A stretch of DNA of 64,000 nt from Trichuris trichiura (Eukaryota; Nematoda; Enoplea; Trichinellida; Trichuridae): assembly GCA_037903355.1 (NCBI GenBank), contig JBAJFE010000014.1, forward strand, positions 7,440,001 to 7,504,000. The letters are read 5' to 3'. A program made the translations under genes and the position numbers. Positions 20,552-30,535 of the stretch are shown here, in pieces; position 1 is the stretch's first letter; each line of letters starts with the position of its first letter. The notes beneath the pieces were generated by a model that was not told where the DNA came from, ran no database searches, and saw only the letters and a program-made list of their open reading frames with translations.

Positions 20552-22117
20552 TTACTCTGATGTTAAGGTATTTATAGGTACTGAGGGAGCGCCAGTCGGT
20601 ATGGAACAACATCCCGTTTTACTGATAACAGATGTCCATATCGAGCTGAACTCCACCCCTTTGTCACGGTTAATGGACATGTTATTGCGAATGAACAGGG
20701 ACTCCTTTATTTGCCTAAGGCAAAAATGGCTCTCGCGGCAAATGATGGACGGGTGCAGGTCACGTGAACATTGAGAGGAATGCTCAGCAACCGCGGAGGT
20801 GTTCTTCGCTTTTTCCATGGCTTGTAAAGGGGGCACGGTTCTAGGGCGTCCCCGACGTATCCTGTGTATTCCATTCAGTTCATCTTCCGCGGATCGGTAA
20901 CTCTTGAGCGCATTCATGTGTTCTTTAAATCTGTCAAATAATGTATTGCCCGTTTCTCCTATGTAGGAGGCGTTGCAATCACAATTAATCACATAAACGA
21001 CGCCAGGTCTCTGTTCGAATGGGACCTTGATCTTATCGTTGCGCACTAAGGAACGAAGGTTAGGGGAAGACTTGAAGAAAATGCGGAAGCCGTACTGGCG
21101 ACCCAGACGTTGCAAGTGTTCCCCCAGGCCGACGTAGTAAGGAATGGTGAGGACTGGAAGACGATCTCTCTCAGTAGTTGAGGAGGACTCAGTTGGGTTT
21201 AACCTTCGCGCTATGGTGGAGGAGACGAAGGTTTTGGGGTAGCCATTTTTCTCAAACGTCGTTGCAATGTGGTGTAATTCAGAACGCAGGAATTCTGGAT
21301 CACAGATTGCGATGGCGCGGTCCACCGTCCCTGTCACTATCCCCCTTTTTACTGACATGGGGTGGTGTGAGGAGAAATGCAGGTATCTGTCCGAATGCGT
21401 TGGTTTCCTATATACTGTTGTCTTTAAAGACGTGGCATTTCGGTGAACCAACACATCCAGGAAGGGAAGTTTCCTGCCTATTTCCCTTTCAATTGTAAAG
21501 GAAATTTTTCCCGGGAAGATCGAGCTCAGGTGTTTCAAAAGAGTTTCCTCCTTTCCTTTTTTAACAATGGCAAAAATATCATCTACATAGCGCTTGAACA
21601 GACGGGGAGTGCAATGGTTGTCCGAACTTTCGAAGGCAATTTCCTCTAGGTGTTCCATGAGCAACTCTGCGAGGACTGGAGAAAGTGGACTGCCCATTGG
21701 TGCTCCCTCGTTCTGTCGGAAGAAGCTTTCTTGAAACCTGAAGTAGTTCCGTTCACACATACAGAACGAAACTAACTTAGCCATTTGACAAGGAAACAGC
21801 TTAGTTCTCTCACTCAAGCTGCTGTCATTGTTCAATAGGGTTTCTAGTCTGTTGAGGGTGTGTGAAATAGGAATGGAGGTGAAGAGATCCTTCACGTCGT
21901 GACTTACCAGGAAGTCTGATTCAGAAACGCGGTATGAGCGCAGGGAAACGCAGAAGTCCTTGTGGTTGGTTACGTGAGAGTTCCTTCCTCCGGCCAACGG
22001 TTGGATGATACCTTTGAGGTAAACACACAGTTGCGATGTGACGCTGTTTACACTGCACACAACTGGTCTCAAAGGTACCCCACGTTTGTGGACCTTTGGA
22101 AGGCCGTATAGCTTCTT
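20552..22117 (-). CDS. PLE reverse transcriptase/GIY-YIG polyprotein, 5'-truncated
   Basis: About 521 open codons. From the N-terminus: KKLYGLPKVHKRGVPLRPVV (finger region), VSHDVKDLFTSIPI (first catalytic Asp region), PMGSPLSPVLAE, and the catalytic RYVDDIFA box at 21578-21589. The thumb and linker follow. GIY-YIG motifs are GVVYVINCDCNASYIGETG, then FDRFKEHM, then SAVAEHSSQC and IKESLFIRN near the C-terminus. The predicted activities are RNA-directed DNA synthesis and target nicking. The open frame nominally begins at 22243, but its first 42 codons are antisense to the other arm and are excluded. The true N-terminal part of the PLE protein is missing, so this copy could not be fully autonomous. 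It is the least damaged PLE frame here. Confidence 0.9.
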   Translation of the reverse strand, partial: KKLYGLPKVHKRGVPLRPVVCSVNSVTSQLCVYLKGIIQPLAGGRNSHVTNHKDFCVSLRSYRVSESDFLVSHDVKDLFTSIPISHTLNRLETLLNNDSSLSERTKLFPCQMAKLVSFCMCERNYFRFQESFFRQNEGAPMGSPLSPVLAELLMEHLEEIAFESSDNHCTPRLFKRYVDDIFAIVKKGKEETLLKHLSSIFPGKISFTIEREIGRKLPFLDVLVHRNATSLKTTVYRKPTHSDRYLHFSSHHPMSVKRGIVTGTVDRAIAICDPEFLRSELHHIATTFEKNGYPKTFVSSTIARRLNPTESSSTTERDRLPVLTIPYYVGLGEHLQRLGRQYGFRIFFKSSPNLRSLVRNDKIKVPFEQRPGVVYVINCDCNASYIGETGNTLFDRFKEHMNALKSYRSAEDELNGIHRIRRGRPRTVPPLQAMEKAKNTSAVAEHSSQCSRDLHPSIICRESHFCLRQIKESLFIRNNMSINRDKGVEFSSIWTSVISKTGCCSIPTGAPSVPINTLTSE

Positions 22118-23285
22118 CCGACAGAAGGAGGGACCACCAATGGGCAGTCCACTTTCTCCGGTCCTCGCAGAGTTGCTCATGGAACACCTAGAGGAAATTG
22201 CCTTCGAAAGTTCGGACAACCATTGCACTCCCCGTCTGTTCAAGCGCTATGTAGATGATATTTTTGCCATTGTTAAAAAAGGAGAGGAGGAAGCTCTTTT
22301 GAAACACCTGAACTCGATCTTCCTGGGAAAAATTTCCTTTACAATTGAAAGGGAAATAGGCAGGAAACTTCCCTTCCTGGATGTGTTGGTTCACCGAAAT
22401 GCCACGTCTTTAAAGACAACAGTATATAGGAAACCAACGCATTCGGACAGATACCTGCATTTCTCCTCACACCATCCCATGTCAGTAAAGAGGGGCATAG
22501 TGACAGGGATGGTGGACCGCGCCATCGCAATCTGTGATCCAGAATTCCTGCGTTCTGAATTACACAACATTGCAACGACGTTTGAGAAAAATGGCTACCC
22601 CAAAACCTTCGTCTCCTCCACCATAGCGCGAAGGTTAAACCCAACTGAGTCCTCCTCAACTACTGAGAGAGATCGTCTTCCAGTCCTCACCATTCCCTAC
22701 TACGTCGGCCTGGGGGAACACTTGCAACGTCTGGGTCGCCAGTACGGCTTCCGCATTTTCTTCAAATCTTCCCCCAACCTTCGTTCCTTAGTGCGCAACG
22801 ATAAGATCAAGGTCCCATTCGAACAGAGACCTGGCGTCGTTTATGTGAATAATTGTGATTGCAACGCCTCCTACATAGGAGAAACGGGCAGTACCTTATT
22901 TGACAGATTCAAAGAACACATGAATGCACTCAACAGCTACCGGACCGCGGAAGATGAGTTGAATGGAATACACAGGATACGTCGGGGACGCCCTAGAACC
23001 GTGCCCCCTTTACAAGCCATGGAAAAAGCGAAGAACACCTCCGCGGTTGCTGAGCATTCCTCTCAATGTTCACGTGACCTGCACCCGTCCATCATTTGCC
23101 GCGAGAGCCATTTTCGCCTTGGACAAATAAAGGAGTCCCTGTTCATTCACAATAACATGTCCATTAACCGTGACAAAGGGGTGGAGTTCAGCTCGATATG
23201 GACATCTGTTATCAGTAAAACGGGATGTTGTTCCATACCGACTGGCGCCCCCTCAGTACCTATAAATACCTTAACATCGGAGTAA
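22108..23285 (+). CDS. Second PLE polyprotein copy, truncated mid-RT
   Basis: It is open from about FFRQKEGPPMGSPLSPVLAE to the TAA at 23283. It has RYVDDIFA (22245-22268), the thumb, the linker and the whole GIY-YIG module (GVVYVNNCDCNASYIGETG at about 22834-22890). The finger region and first catalytic Asp are absent, so it cannot encode a working polymerase alone. It differs from the minus-strand arm by a few per cent of residues (for example GKEETLLKHLSSIF against GEEEALLKHLNSIF). The ORF starts before the junction (22038) in sequence antisense to the other arm. Confidence 0.85.
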
Positions 23286-23305
23286 AAGTACCATTACCAC
23301 CATCG

Positions 23306-23339
23306 CTGACGACGGGAAAAGGTTAGTCCCGAAATCTCC
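23306..23339 (+). ncRNA. Hammerhead-like motif, PLE-2 right arm
   Basis: CTGACGAC, GGGA, loop AAAGGTTAG, TCCC, then GAAATCTCC. A four-base-pair stem II sits between the two conserved boxes. Confidence 0.5.
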
Positions 23340-24895
23340 AAACTGTTTAAGTACTTGTTCTGTATTTTTCCTTAATAATTGCTCATCCATCCGTTGGCAG
23401 GGCATTTGCTTCGGTTTAATTTCAGAACCTATCAACGGGCAAGAATACATACCGTGTGAAGTAGAGATGAAAATCCATTGCCCCGTTAAGAAACACCCCG
23501 TGTTCAAGATCGCTTCATCTGTCGGTCAAAACTTCTTACCCACTCCTCGAATATGGCGGCTGTCATCCGGGCACATTTATTTGATCTCTAAGTGACAGGA
23601 AAGTCGTCAGGCCTCAAGTTCCTGAATGCGTGAGGTTTCGCTGTTTTTCCGATGACCAATGACTTCAACTTCTTCCCAGTTGCGCTAGCACAAAAAGCAC
23701 AGTGAAATGTTTTTTGGAGAGCTTCCCGCTTCTGCATTTGTCGCCTTTTAGTACAAGACTTCTATCAGGCACAGCTTTGAAGAATAAGTCGCATTCATCA
23801 GCATCGAAAATGTCTTCTTCCTTAAAGCCACTGGCGAAATAACGAAACTTCACGATGAAGCCTTCCAAGACCCCGACGGGAACTTCGCTAGATTCACCGC
23901 ATAAGATTTTCTGAGAAATCTTATGATGGATCTTAAACTTCTCCAGCCAACCGCTTGATGCTTGGAAACCTGTCAACCCGAATTCCAGGGCGAATCTTCT
24001 AGCAACTTCTTGGACCATTGGGCCAGAGATCCGTGCATTAGCTGCTCTCATGAGCTTAAACCAACTTTACGCTCCTACATTGACTCAGTCAAAAAAAGGT
24101 TTCCTTTTTCATCGCGCGTCTCTGGTTTCCTTATCATTATCTTTCCAAGTACTCTAGTTTACATAACTGGATTTCGCTAACGGTAGTCTTGCTGACGTTA
24201 AACCGCTCCGCTGTCTTTCTTTGACTGCTAGTTTCGAGAGAGGGGATAAGATTCACGTTCTCCTTCAGTGCCAACTCTCGCGATTCTTTCCGTTCAGCCA
24301 TAGTGCAAACTGTAACTAGCTTGGTAGCTACTACTGCGTAAACCGGAATATCTTTACTCGCGAAGACACGTGAAGGGCACCTCCCGCACGGGTACAGCAA
24401 AGCGAATGAATAGAACTGAGCTCGACGCGAACGAACATAAGTAGGCCCGATTCGTCATATTTCGCTCCATGGGAGAATGCTGTCGATGCCTAGGTGGGAG
24501 GTTACGGAAATAACGAAATGCACAATCTGCGCTGGGAAGCATGGAAAAAGCATCGTCAAAGCGACGGAACCGGTTCTGTTATCAGGAATCTCCAATGCTC
24601 AGTAATGAAGAACTTCGCTATGTTGAGCAATAGCACATTCAGGCGCTGACGGTTAACAGCTCCTAGCAACTGACATAGAGTAAACTGAAATGGTCAACTT
24701 ATAGAGAGCAAACTTAGCATTGCCTTGACAGACCACATCACAGCTAAAACGGTCAATTTTCTATTTACGGAGACGGTCAACGTATAGAGGTTATCCTTGC
24801 GCTTGTTTACGTGCGGACCAACCATCTGGTCAAAATTCAGTTGACTTAGGGAGGTAGTCGACATAGAGAGGTGGAAAGCTCTGGAGGTTCCACTG

Positions 24896-25147
24896 TATAC
24901 GTTGGTTAGCAGTTGCATTTTTATTGCGCATTAATGTGGACCAGTGCTTTTCAAACTCAAGGCCGCGTAGCCCCAGGGAGTTTCGCAGCGCTTGCTCCCC
25001 TTATTCTGATTGGTCAGTTTCGCTCACGTTCATTTGTTGTATTTGTGGACAAGATAGGAGCGCTTAGCGAGCGAAGTCAGAGGTCACAAAAAATCATAAT
25101 GCAAGTACAGTAAAACCTCTCTGATCTGGATTTCCATAAATTGGATC
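24896..25147. other. hAT-like and Tigger-like terminal scraps
   Basis: CAGTGCTTTTCAAACTCAAG (near 24942) resembles the hAT-B/C termini. CAGTAAAACCTCTCTGATCT (near 25108) resembles a Tigger/pogo terminus. Neither has a recognisable partner. Confidence 0.4.
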
Positions 25148-26049
25148 TGGATCTTTAAAACTCTTTCCCTGCCACTTCTGGCGGCGGCAACTTCAATGGG
25201 TAATGCGCGATAAAACTGCGTATTGAAGTGTGATTAGCGCAACAACGGGAAGGACGTGACAGTGCGGGTGAGACAACGGAGCATCAGTGGCACATGCAAT
25301 AGCTGCAGTTATTGACCTGCGAAATATTTGCCGAGGCATTCCGTTACTGACCCCTAAGAAAGAGTGAAAAACATTGAGGATCAACTGACTGATCCGCGTC
25401 GCGTCTTGGTAAACGGTGCACAACTCATTCTGCGTTATGTCTGACCTCTTGGCCTAAAATTTCGCAACTGACCTATAGAAAAGAGTGAGGGTGAGGAAAT
25501 GAAACAGCTGTGCATGGATTTCTGGCACAGGGAGCACAATGCAGCAACAGTGGTGCACGCTGGCCTTTGGTTCGTGATTCGTAGAAAATGTGGAAGGTCA
25601 ACGGAGCTTCGACGTCGAAGGTCGAAAGACATCGTGAACGCACTGCCTAAGCCAGTCTTCCTGCCCCGGTAAACGGTATGCACTTTCTTTACTGTTATTT
25701 TCTTTGCTGTTCCTTTCTGGCAAGCGTGACCGTAACTTGTTGTGTCTTCATTAGACAACATGATGATCACTCTTTTTTGCCCTCATCCAAATCTAAACCA
25801 AGAAAAACACCTTATGTTGAGGCTTAGGCTTAGGCTAGGGCAGAACAGGATGGTTAGCAGACCTACAGTATGACGCTGCGGTGGAATGGTTACACGCAGC
25901 GACGTTGCCACCAGAAATTCTTCCGCGCTAGCCTGATACTCCGATTACGTAACCCACTACGCACAATGTCATCTAATCTCCACTTGACCTCCTTTGAAGT
26001 TGCCGCCGCCAGAACTGGCGGGGAAGGAAGTTTAAAGACCCCACAATTC
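25148..26049 (+). mobile_element. Merlin non-autonomous element, about 0.9 kb
   Basis: The left end is GGATCTTTAAAACTC and the right end GTTTAAAGACCC, with subterminal GGCGGCAACTTC and GAAGTTGCCGCCGCC. It has the 5' GAAGTGTGATTAGCGCAACA block and the 3' GGCTTAGGCTTAGGCTAGGG block. No transposase frame is present. A clear TSD was not found, so the ends may be off by a few bases. Confidence 0.65.
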
Positions 26050-26199
26050 TTCAGGCAGAAGCAACGCATCCCACTAGAAAACCCATGACACTGATCCTGA
26101 GTTTTCCATGAAAGAACTAGAAGAAGTTGTATCCTCCACTGGTGGAGCAGGTGTAACTCAACGTCCTTTATAGTCATTGACCTGTATGTCGGTCTAACG
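26050..26199 (+). mobile_element. Merlin remnant, left of nested hAT-B
   Basis: It ends with CTGTATGTCGGTCTAACG and continues at 27576 with GATTAGCGCCGAAGAATTCT. The joined order is the one seen at 2128-2170, so the hAT at 26200 interrupted it. Confidence 0.6.
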
Positions 26200-26727
26200 C
26201 AGTGTTTCTCACGGTGGGGCAGGTGCCCCACCAGGGGGCCCAGAGCGCCAGGGGTCCGCTGGGGGGCCCATTTGAGCTGTGTGGGTCACATACCCCACCT
26301 GGACCGTCGTGTGGAGGTGCATCGGAAGGTGAGGCCTGAAGGTCTGGTATTGTGCGTACTGGTTAAGATACAGTTGCATGCAATGCGTGATGCTGGCTAC
26401 CCCCAATCCAGCACATGAGCCAATCACCGCTCGTGAAAATGACCATTCAGAACGCGCGACAGAAGGGATGGCATGTTTGTCACCGTGACCTTCCCGGCGT
26501 AGGGTTGGGTAAGAAAAGCTTCCTGCTAAGAAGCGTTTAGCGCAGAGCACATGGTTCACATCAGAGAATGGTTGTCCGCGTTATCAGAATGCGCCATAGT
26601 TTTTGCGATGTATTTGCACCTGCTTTACGATTCAACCAGCGACTAGCACGTGTTCGCAGCTGCAGCTTGGTAGCAATGACTCTGCTTTAGAATTTTGTCA
26701 ACGATTACCATCTCTTGACCCGGCTCT

Positions 26728-27231
26728 GTGAAAAGTCGGCTCCCTTTTTCTTCCCCTTCTTTCCTCGCGTCTATTGTCCACGCAGCTACAATGCAAGCGT
26801 ACGCGCTAGCGACAGGGAATTACGTGTGCTGCTCACATATTTTCTGGAAACACTTTGTCGGTACGGTTGCTTCTCTCCTACGCTCGTTTCAGTTTTGCAA
26901 GATGTCACTGCAAGAAGAGCTGCTGGAGTTGCAGTTGAACGTGGAGTTAAAGGGCAGGTTGTCACAGGGTTGTCAGCAGTTCTGGCTGCAGAGAAATTTT
27001 AGAGTTGTACTGTGGCGTATGGGGTGTGGTAAAAAAAAGTTACTGGTTTATCTTTCCTCATCGAGTCTTGTGGAGCGCGCACTTAGTGTCATTATGGACC
27101 TAATGACCAAGAAACGCAGTCAGCTACAAATAGTCAGACGGGGCGATCTCTGTTTGCGAGTTACCTCGATCGGGCCCAACATCGACAGGCTAGTTCGATT
27201 GCATCTGCGCGAGCCAAGCAGCTCTTGTTGA
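26728..27231 (+). pseudogene. hAT-B transposase C-terminus
   Basis: It is open to TGA 27229, with the hAT dimerisation region: LLVYLSSSSLVERALSVIMD, KKRSQLQIVRRGDLCLRVTS and IGPNIDRLVRLHLREPSS. Upstream residues (LQEELLELQLNVELKGRLSQ) fit the end of the catalytic domain. The N-terminal zinc finger and most catalytic sequence are missing. The style is that of ZBED5/SCAND3-like hAT transposases. It is not functional alone. Confidence 0.75.
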
Positions 27232-27277
27232 CTTCTCGAAAAACAATTTGCAGAAATAAATCTGTACAGCTGTAGTT

Positions 27278-27414
27278 TTCATAATGAAGAAATTTATTAC
27301 GGATATGTCCCGTTTGTTTTGTATATAAAAAGACTCCGGAGCTTTCGGGTCATTCGAGACCTGTCATCAGCGGTCTTAAGTTGTTGATATGATTCGTGGC
27401 AGCGAGTGCCCTAA
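27278..27414 (-). mobile_element. 137-bp ribozyme-bearing insertion, 14-bp TSD
   Basis: The exact duplication GTACAGCTGTAGTT lies at 27264-27277 and 27415-27428, inside hAT-B. The insert has no coding. Its minus strand contains a hammerhead-like motif. Related copies lie near 50520-50660 and 56474-56620. TSD length and ribozyme content suggest a PLE terminal-repeat derivative or other small retroelement. Confidence 0.8.
27332..27370 (-). ncRNA. Hammerhead-like motif, family 2
   Basis: On the minus strand CTGATGACA, GGTC, loop TCGAAT, GACC, CGAAAG, then the palindrome CTCCGGAG and TC. The copy at 50561 keeps GGTC/GACC with a different loop, which supports a real stem. Confidence 0.55.
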
Positions 27415-27575
27415 GTACAGCTGTAGTTGACCTTCTAGCGTTGCAACCATTTCAGCCAATCAGTGCGTTGAAATTGGCCAATCAATGGGTTCGAAGTTGG
27501 CCAATCAGAATAGGGGGCCCGGACGCTCAGAAGCGTTCTCAGGGGGGCCCAAGCTTGAGAAACACTGGTCTAACG

Positions 27576-28390
27576 GATTAGCGCCGAAGAATTCTGCTGC
27601 ACTGCAGCTGAACAGCGTTTGCAAGTGTCGGTAATGCAGTTAGTGACCCATTCAAAAGAGCGAAGCTGATGGAGTTATTCAGCTGCGCATGAATTGAAGG
27701 CTCAGGAAACACAACAGGGCGTGCAGCGGTTCATGCTAAGACCTCGTTTAGTGATTCGTCGAAAACATCGGAGGTCAGCGGTCTGAGCGGCATCGTGCCT
27801 TCGTAAACTGCGGAAAGCTCATTCTGCGTTATGCCTATGCCGGCGTCTAGCGATGGTATGCCATCGGGTGATGGGTACGCCGTACGTTAAGGTTTATTTT
27901 TTCTAAGCATGTTTCTCTGATAAGGTCGAGCAAAGTGATTAGGTCGGAACCGGTTGTCCGTAATTACCGACTTCGCCAGACTCTTCGCCTCAGTGAACGG
28001 TAGGCACTCTGGTTCGCCTTATCTGTCTTGCGTCGCTTAAAGTGAACACTTGTTTACGTTAAGTGTCTCTGTCCCTAGGCCTGTTTGTCGTCCACGTCAA
28101 CGGCGTACAATAATAATCCGAATAATAACGAAACACACACATGTTCAGATTTAGGTTTGGGCTAGGGCAGAACAGGATGGCTGACAGAACTACAGTATGA
28201 CAGCAAATGCAACGATGAAACACATCGTCGCCGTCGGTATGTTTGATTACTTCAGCAATACGCGACCTTTGCGCATCGGTGTGCCGATAATAAGATTAGG
28301 CTGACCATTGTTCCTCTGACGTAATAATCCCTACTTAACCTCCTTTGAAGCTGCCGCCACAACTTCCGCTGGGCAACTAACATATAAGAC
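27576..28390 (+). mobile_element. Merlin remnant, right of nested hAT-B
   Basis: It continues the Merlin sequence interrupted at 26199. It contains GGTTTGGGCTAGGGCAGAAC (near 28154) and ends with GAAGCTGCCGCCACAACTTC and ATATAAGACCTA, a degraded right terminus. No transposase coding is seen. Confidence 0.6.
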
Positions 28391-30139
28391 CTAACTGAAT
28401 TGTCCCCCTATTTGCTGAAGTGTCATTTCATCGGCTTTTCGCGAAGTATCATTCTTTTACGCATTTACAATGCCAGTCATCATTTCCTTTTTCCATTTTT
28501 TAATGAAAATCTGCGTAAAGACAAGTTCAGTTATTTTATGAAACGTGAAACAGGGGCGGACAAGTAGTAATGCGTGGAAGCTCTCGAATGCAGCCCATAA
28601 AACAGGAGGTTATTAACTGGCTGATTAAGCATGCTGCAATAAACAGTATTTGTTGTGTCTGAAGCCCCGCGAAACGTTTACTACCGAAACAAGACACAAC
28701 TATATCGCTAGCGCAGCCGACGAAAACGAAACACTGCGTAAGACTGGTTTTTACGGTATGCTGCAAAACGATTCGCCCAACGTAAGCCAACCGCAGCAAA
28801 CGCTTTGGTGAGCAACCAGCACACTAAGTGATGCTCAGGCGGGTCAAACACTTCAGTATTAATATGACAAATGATTGAGTGAAAAAACTGAATAGAAAAT
28901 GAAGACTGAACATTGCCTAAGCCTTGAATAACTTCAGAGCAGTGATGAGCTGCATTATAGATGCTGGCACGCGCTCGACTTCTGGTATATCTTGACCGTT
29001 TTAGAACGACTGATCATGCTGACGCAAAAGAAAAGCCTAGCCAGCCGCTGAACAAAGAAATGAAGAAAACAGTTTTTCAGGACGCTGAGTTTAATCTAAC
29101 GACTGCAGTAAGCTGTTTGAATGATTTCATAAATTAATAATAGAGCTCCTTTTCAATGGTTCATCGCTTTTAACCTGAAAGATATATTAGCTCCATTTCA
29201 TCAAATAGTTAGCCCAGCTGCACAAAAAAGTTATTTTCTTGGATATCACCAAATGCACAATGGTTCATGTATGAAAGCTTAACTGCTATCTGGCAAAGTA
29301 ACTTAGGCAGTTCATAATGATAACAAAAATGTCTTTATCAGAGCTTTGCGCTTTAACGTTGAAGCAGAAAAGCTTTGTTATTCAGATTGACAGACGCTTT
29401 GCTACGATTGACGCATTGACCTTCGCACTTTGCTATTCTGGTTGACAATAGCCTAAGTAGGATTGTCTTACTGTCGTCGGTTCAAGTGTAATCTGAAATT
29501 GCGATGGACAGATTTACCTTTGCGCTTTTTTATCCGCTTTGCACGTTCACTGTAAGCTAGGTAGGGGTGTCTATCCGGCGGTATGCGCTAGTATCACTTT
29601 GTCAATGTTCAGAAACGGGAGTGATGGAGATCTGAGTGCGCAGTTAGTGAGTTTGCAAGTTAATGTTAGCGAGACAGCTTTGGTTATAGGCGGATGCAAT
29701 CGCCAAATCGTAATGAATGGTCGAGGCGACAGATACGGTATGAATGCTGCTACTGGAAGTGGCACTACGGAGAGTTCAATTTAGATCGGTCACTGATTAC
29801 ATGTAGTTTTTGCTGAGCCAGGCGCGAAGAGTAGGAAATGGGGAGTACATGTTTATTGGAGTACATGTAATGGTCATACGGGTCGATGCAACGTAGCAAT
29901 ATCATTCAGAATTCTGTCGAATTCATCTTCACTGGATCTCACCCTCCTTCTCCTCATCAGCTCACAACGGAAGCGTGCTTCAGTGCTTGCTGCACCTTCG
30001 CCCTTGCGTGCTTCGCCTGGGATTATCTCGATTCGACACTTTATGTGTGCGTTCCGCTGGAAGGCTCCACAAGGTGTAACCTGTGGTTCACCGTCAGGTG
30101 CTTGTACTGATGTTCATCAAGGCACATGTAGGATCGCCA
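28391..30139. other. Long unassigned stretch
   Basis: No recognised gene, repeat family or long coding frame with supporting context. The 81-codon frame at 29539-29784 has no similarity I can name. Confidence 0.35.
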
Positions 30140-30535
30140 CCTGTCCGTTACGATGGTAGTTTGTGGGAGTGCCAGCTGGAGGATGAAATCCCGCAGGGCG
30201 CAGAGCGAAGACGCTCAGCATGAAGACCGCTCTGAATAGTCTCACACCAGTGTGGCCTAACCGAAGTCGCACCTTATTGGGTGCAATGACCAGCGTCCAG
30301 GGTGATACTGACCGCGGCATGTGGTACCTCAAGTGTGAGCTGATTACATGGTTGTGCCAAAGTGAACTCAATGACCCCACTAATGAGGTCATCCCGTCTT
30401 ATATAAGGCAGCATTGTTTTTTCCAACGTGACTCTTTCCTTTATCGTATACTCGCTTAGATCAGTAAACAGTTCAGTGAATCGAAGCCTTCGTTCTTGGC
30501 GCAGATGTTTTCCTAAACAGTCCCAGACCACACGT
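30140..30535 (-). repeat. Unassigned repeat E, copy 1
   Basis: It is an inverted partner of 36235-36600. On the minus strand an 85-codon frame (30531-30274) reads HLRQERRLRFTELFTDLSEY and DLISGVIEFTLAQP. The partner copy keeps related residues (GVTEFTLARPCHRCAFEGPH) despite stops. Preservation of amino acids suggests it was once coding, perhaps in a mobile element, but I do not recognise the family. A TTATATAAG sequence lies inside. Confidence 0.55.

Larger units (their letters stand above)
20372..23510. mobile_element. PLE-2: head-to-head PLE dimer, 12-bp TSD
   Basis: The exact duplication CGCTTCATCTGT lies at 20360-20371 and 23511-23522, within Tigger coding. The left arm (20372 to about 22117) is a PLE in minus orientation. 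The right arm (about 22107-23474) is a near-identical plus-strand copy that begins mid-reverse-transcriptase. A 36-nt tail (23475-23510) is present only on the right. The arms share about 1.36 kb in inverted order and differ at few positions. Since one TSD pair encloses both, the dimer inserted as a unit. Confidence 0.93.
18462..24301 (-). pseudogene. Tigger (CENP-B-like) transposase, in four pieces
   Basis: The start is at ATG 24301-24299. The N-terminal helix-turn-helix region is MAERKESRELALKEN and KTAERFNVSKTTVSEI. A CENP-B-type DNA-binding segment (ISGPMVQEVARRFALEFGL, near 23950-24030) and the start of the DDE domain (DIFDADECDLFFKAVPDRS, then GDKCRSGKLSKKHF, 23690-23830) follow. The rest is interrupted. 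FEEWVRSFDRQM-like coding ends at the PLE-2 site (23523). FLPPNTFSKIQPLH-like coding occupies 20236-20300. DQRVIKTFKVKYRTQLLQ lies at 19340-19397. An acidic tail (ETEEESDNKTEMVQKLKEED) runs to 18462. Frameshifts and stops occur within pieces too. It is inactive. Confidence 0.88.
18205..24895 (-). mobile_element. Tigger/pogo element with three nested insertions
   Basis: The ends are CAGTTAAACCTCCGTAAG (18205) and, inverted, GAGGTTCCACTG (to 24895). Both are flanked by TA, the target duplicated by pogo/Tc1-like transposons. Repeated AGTTGACC or GGTCAAC motifs lie in both subterminal regions. After removal of the hAT-B derivative (18646-19083), hAT-C (19398-20235), PLE-2 (20372-23510) and their TSD copies, about 2.25 kb remains, the usual size for Tigger. 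The transposase is on the minus strand. Confidence 0.9.
26200..27567 (+). mobile_element. hAT-B element with exact 8-bp TSD
   Basis: It starts CAGTGTTTCTCACGGTGGGG and ends AAGCTTGAGAAACACTG. It is flanked by GTCTAACG (26192-26199 and 27568-27575, exact). Near the right end are repeated CCAATCAG motifs. A 137-bp ribozyme-bearing insertion lies at 27278-27414. The copy is internally deleted relative to a full hAT. Confidence 0.92.

Noticed and set aside
22117..22243. N-terminal 42 codons of the 563-codon minus frame as part of the PLE protein
   Set aside because: This stretch is antisense to the opposite PLE arm. The similarity to PLE proteins begins at KKLYGLPK.
21178..22659. Pairs of 106- and 68-codon frames on both strands
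   Set aside because: Antisense shadows of the two PLE polyprotein copies.
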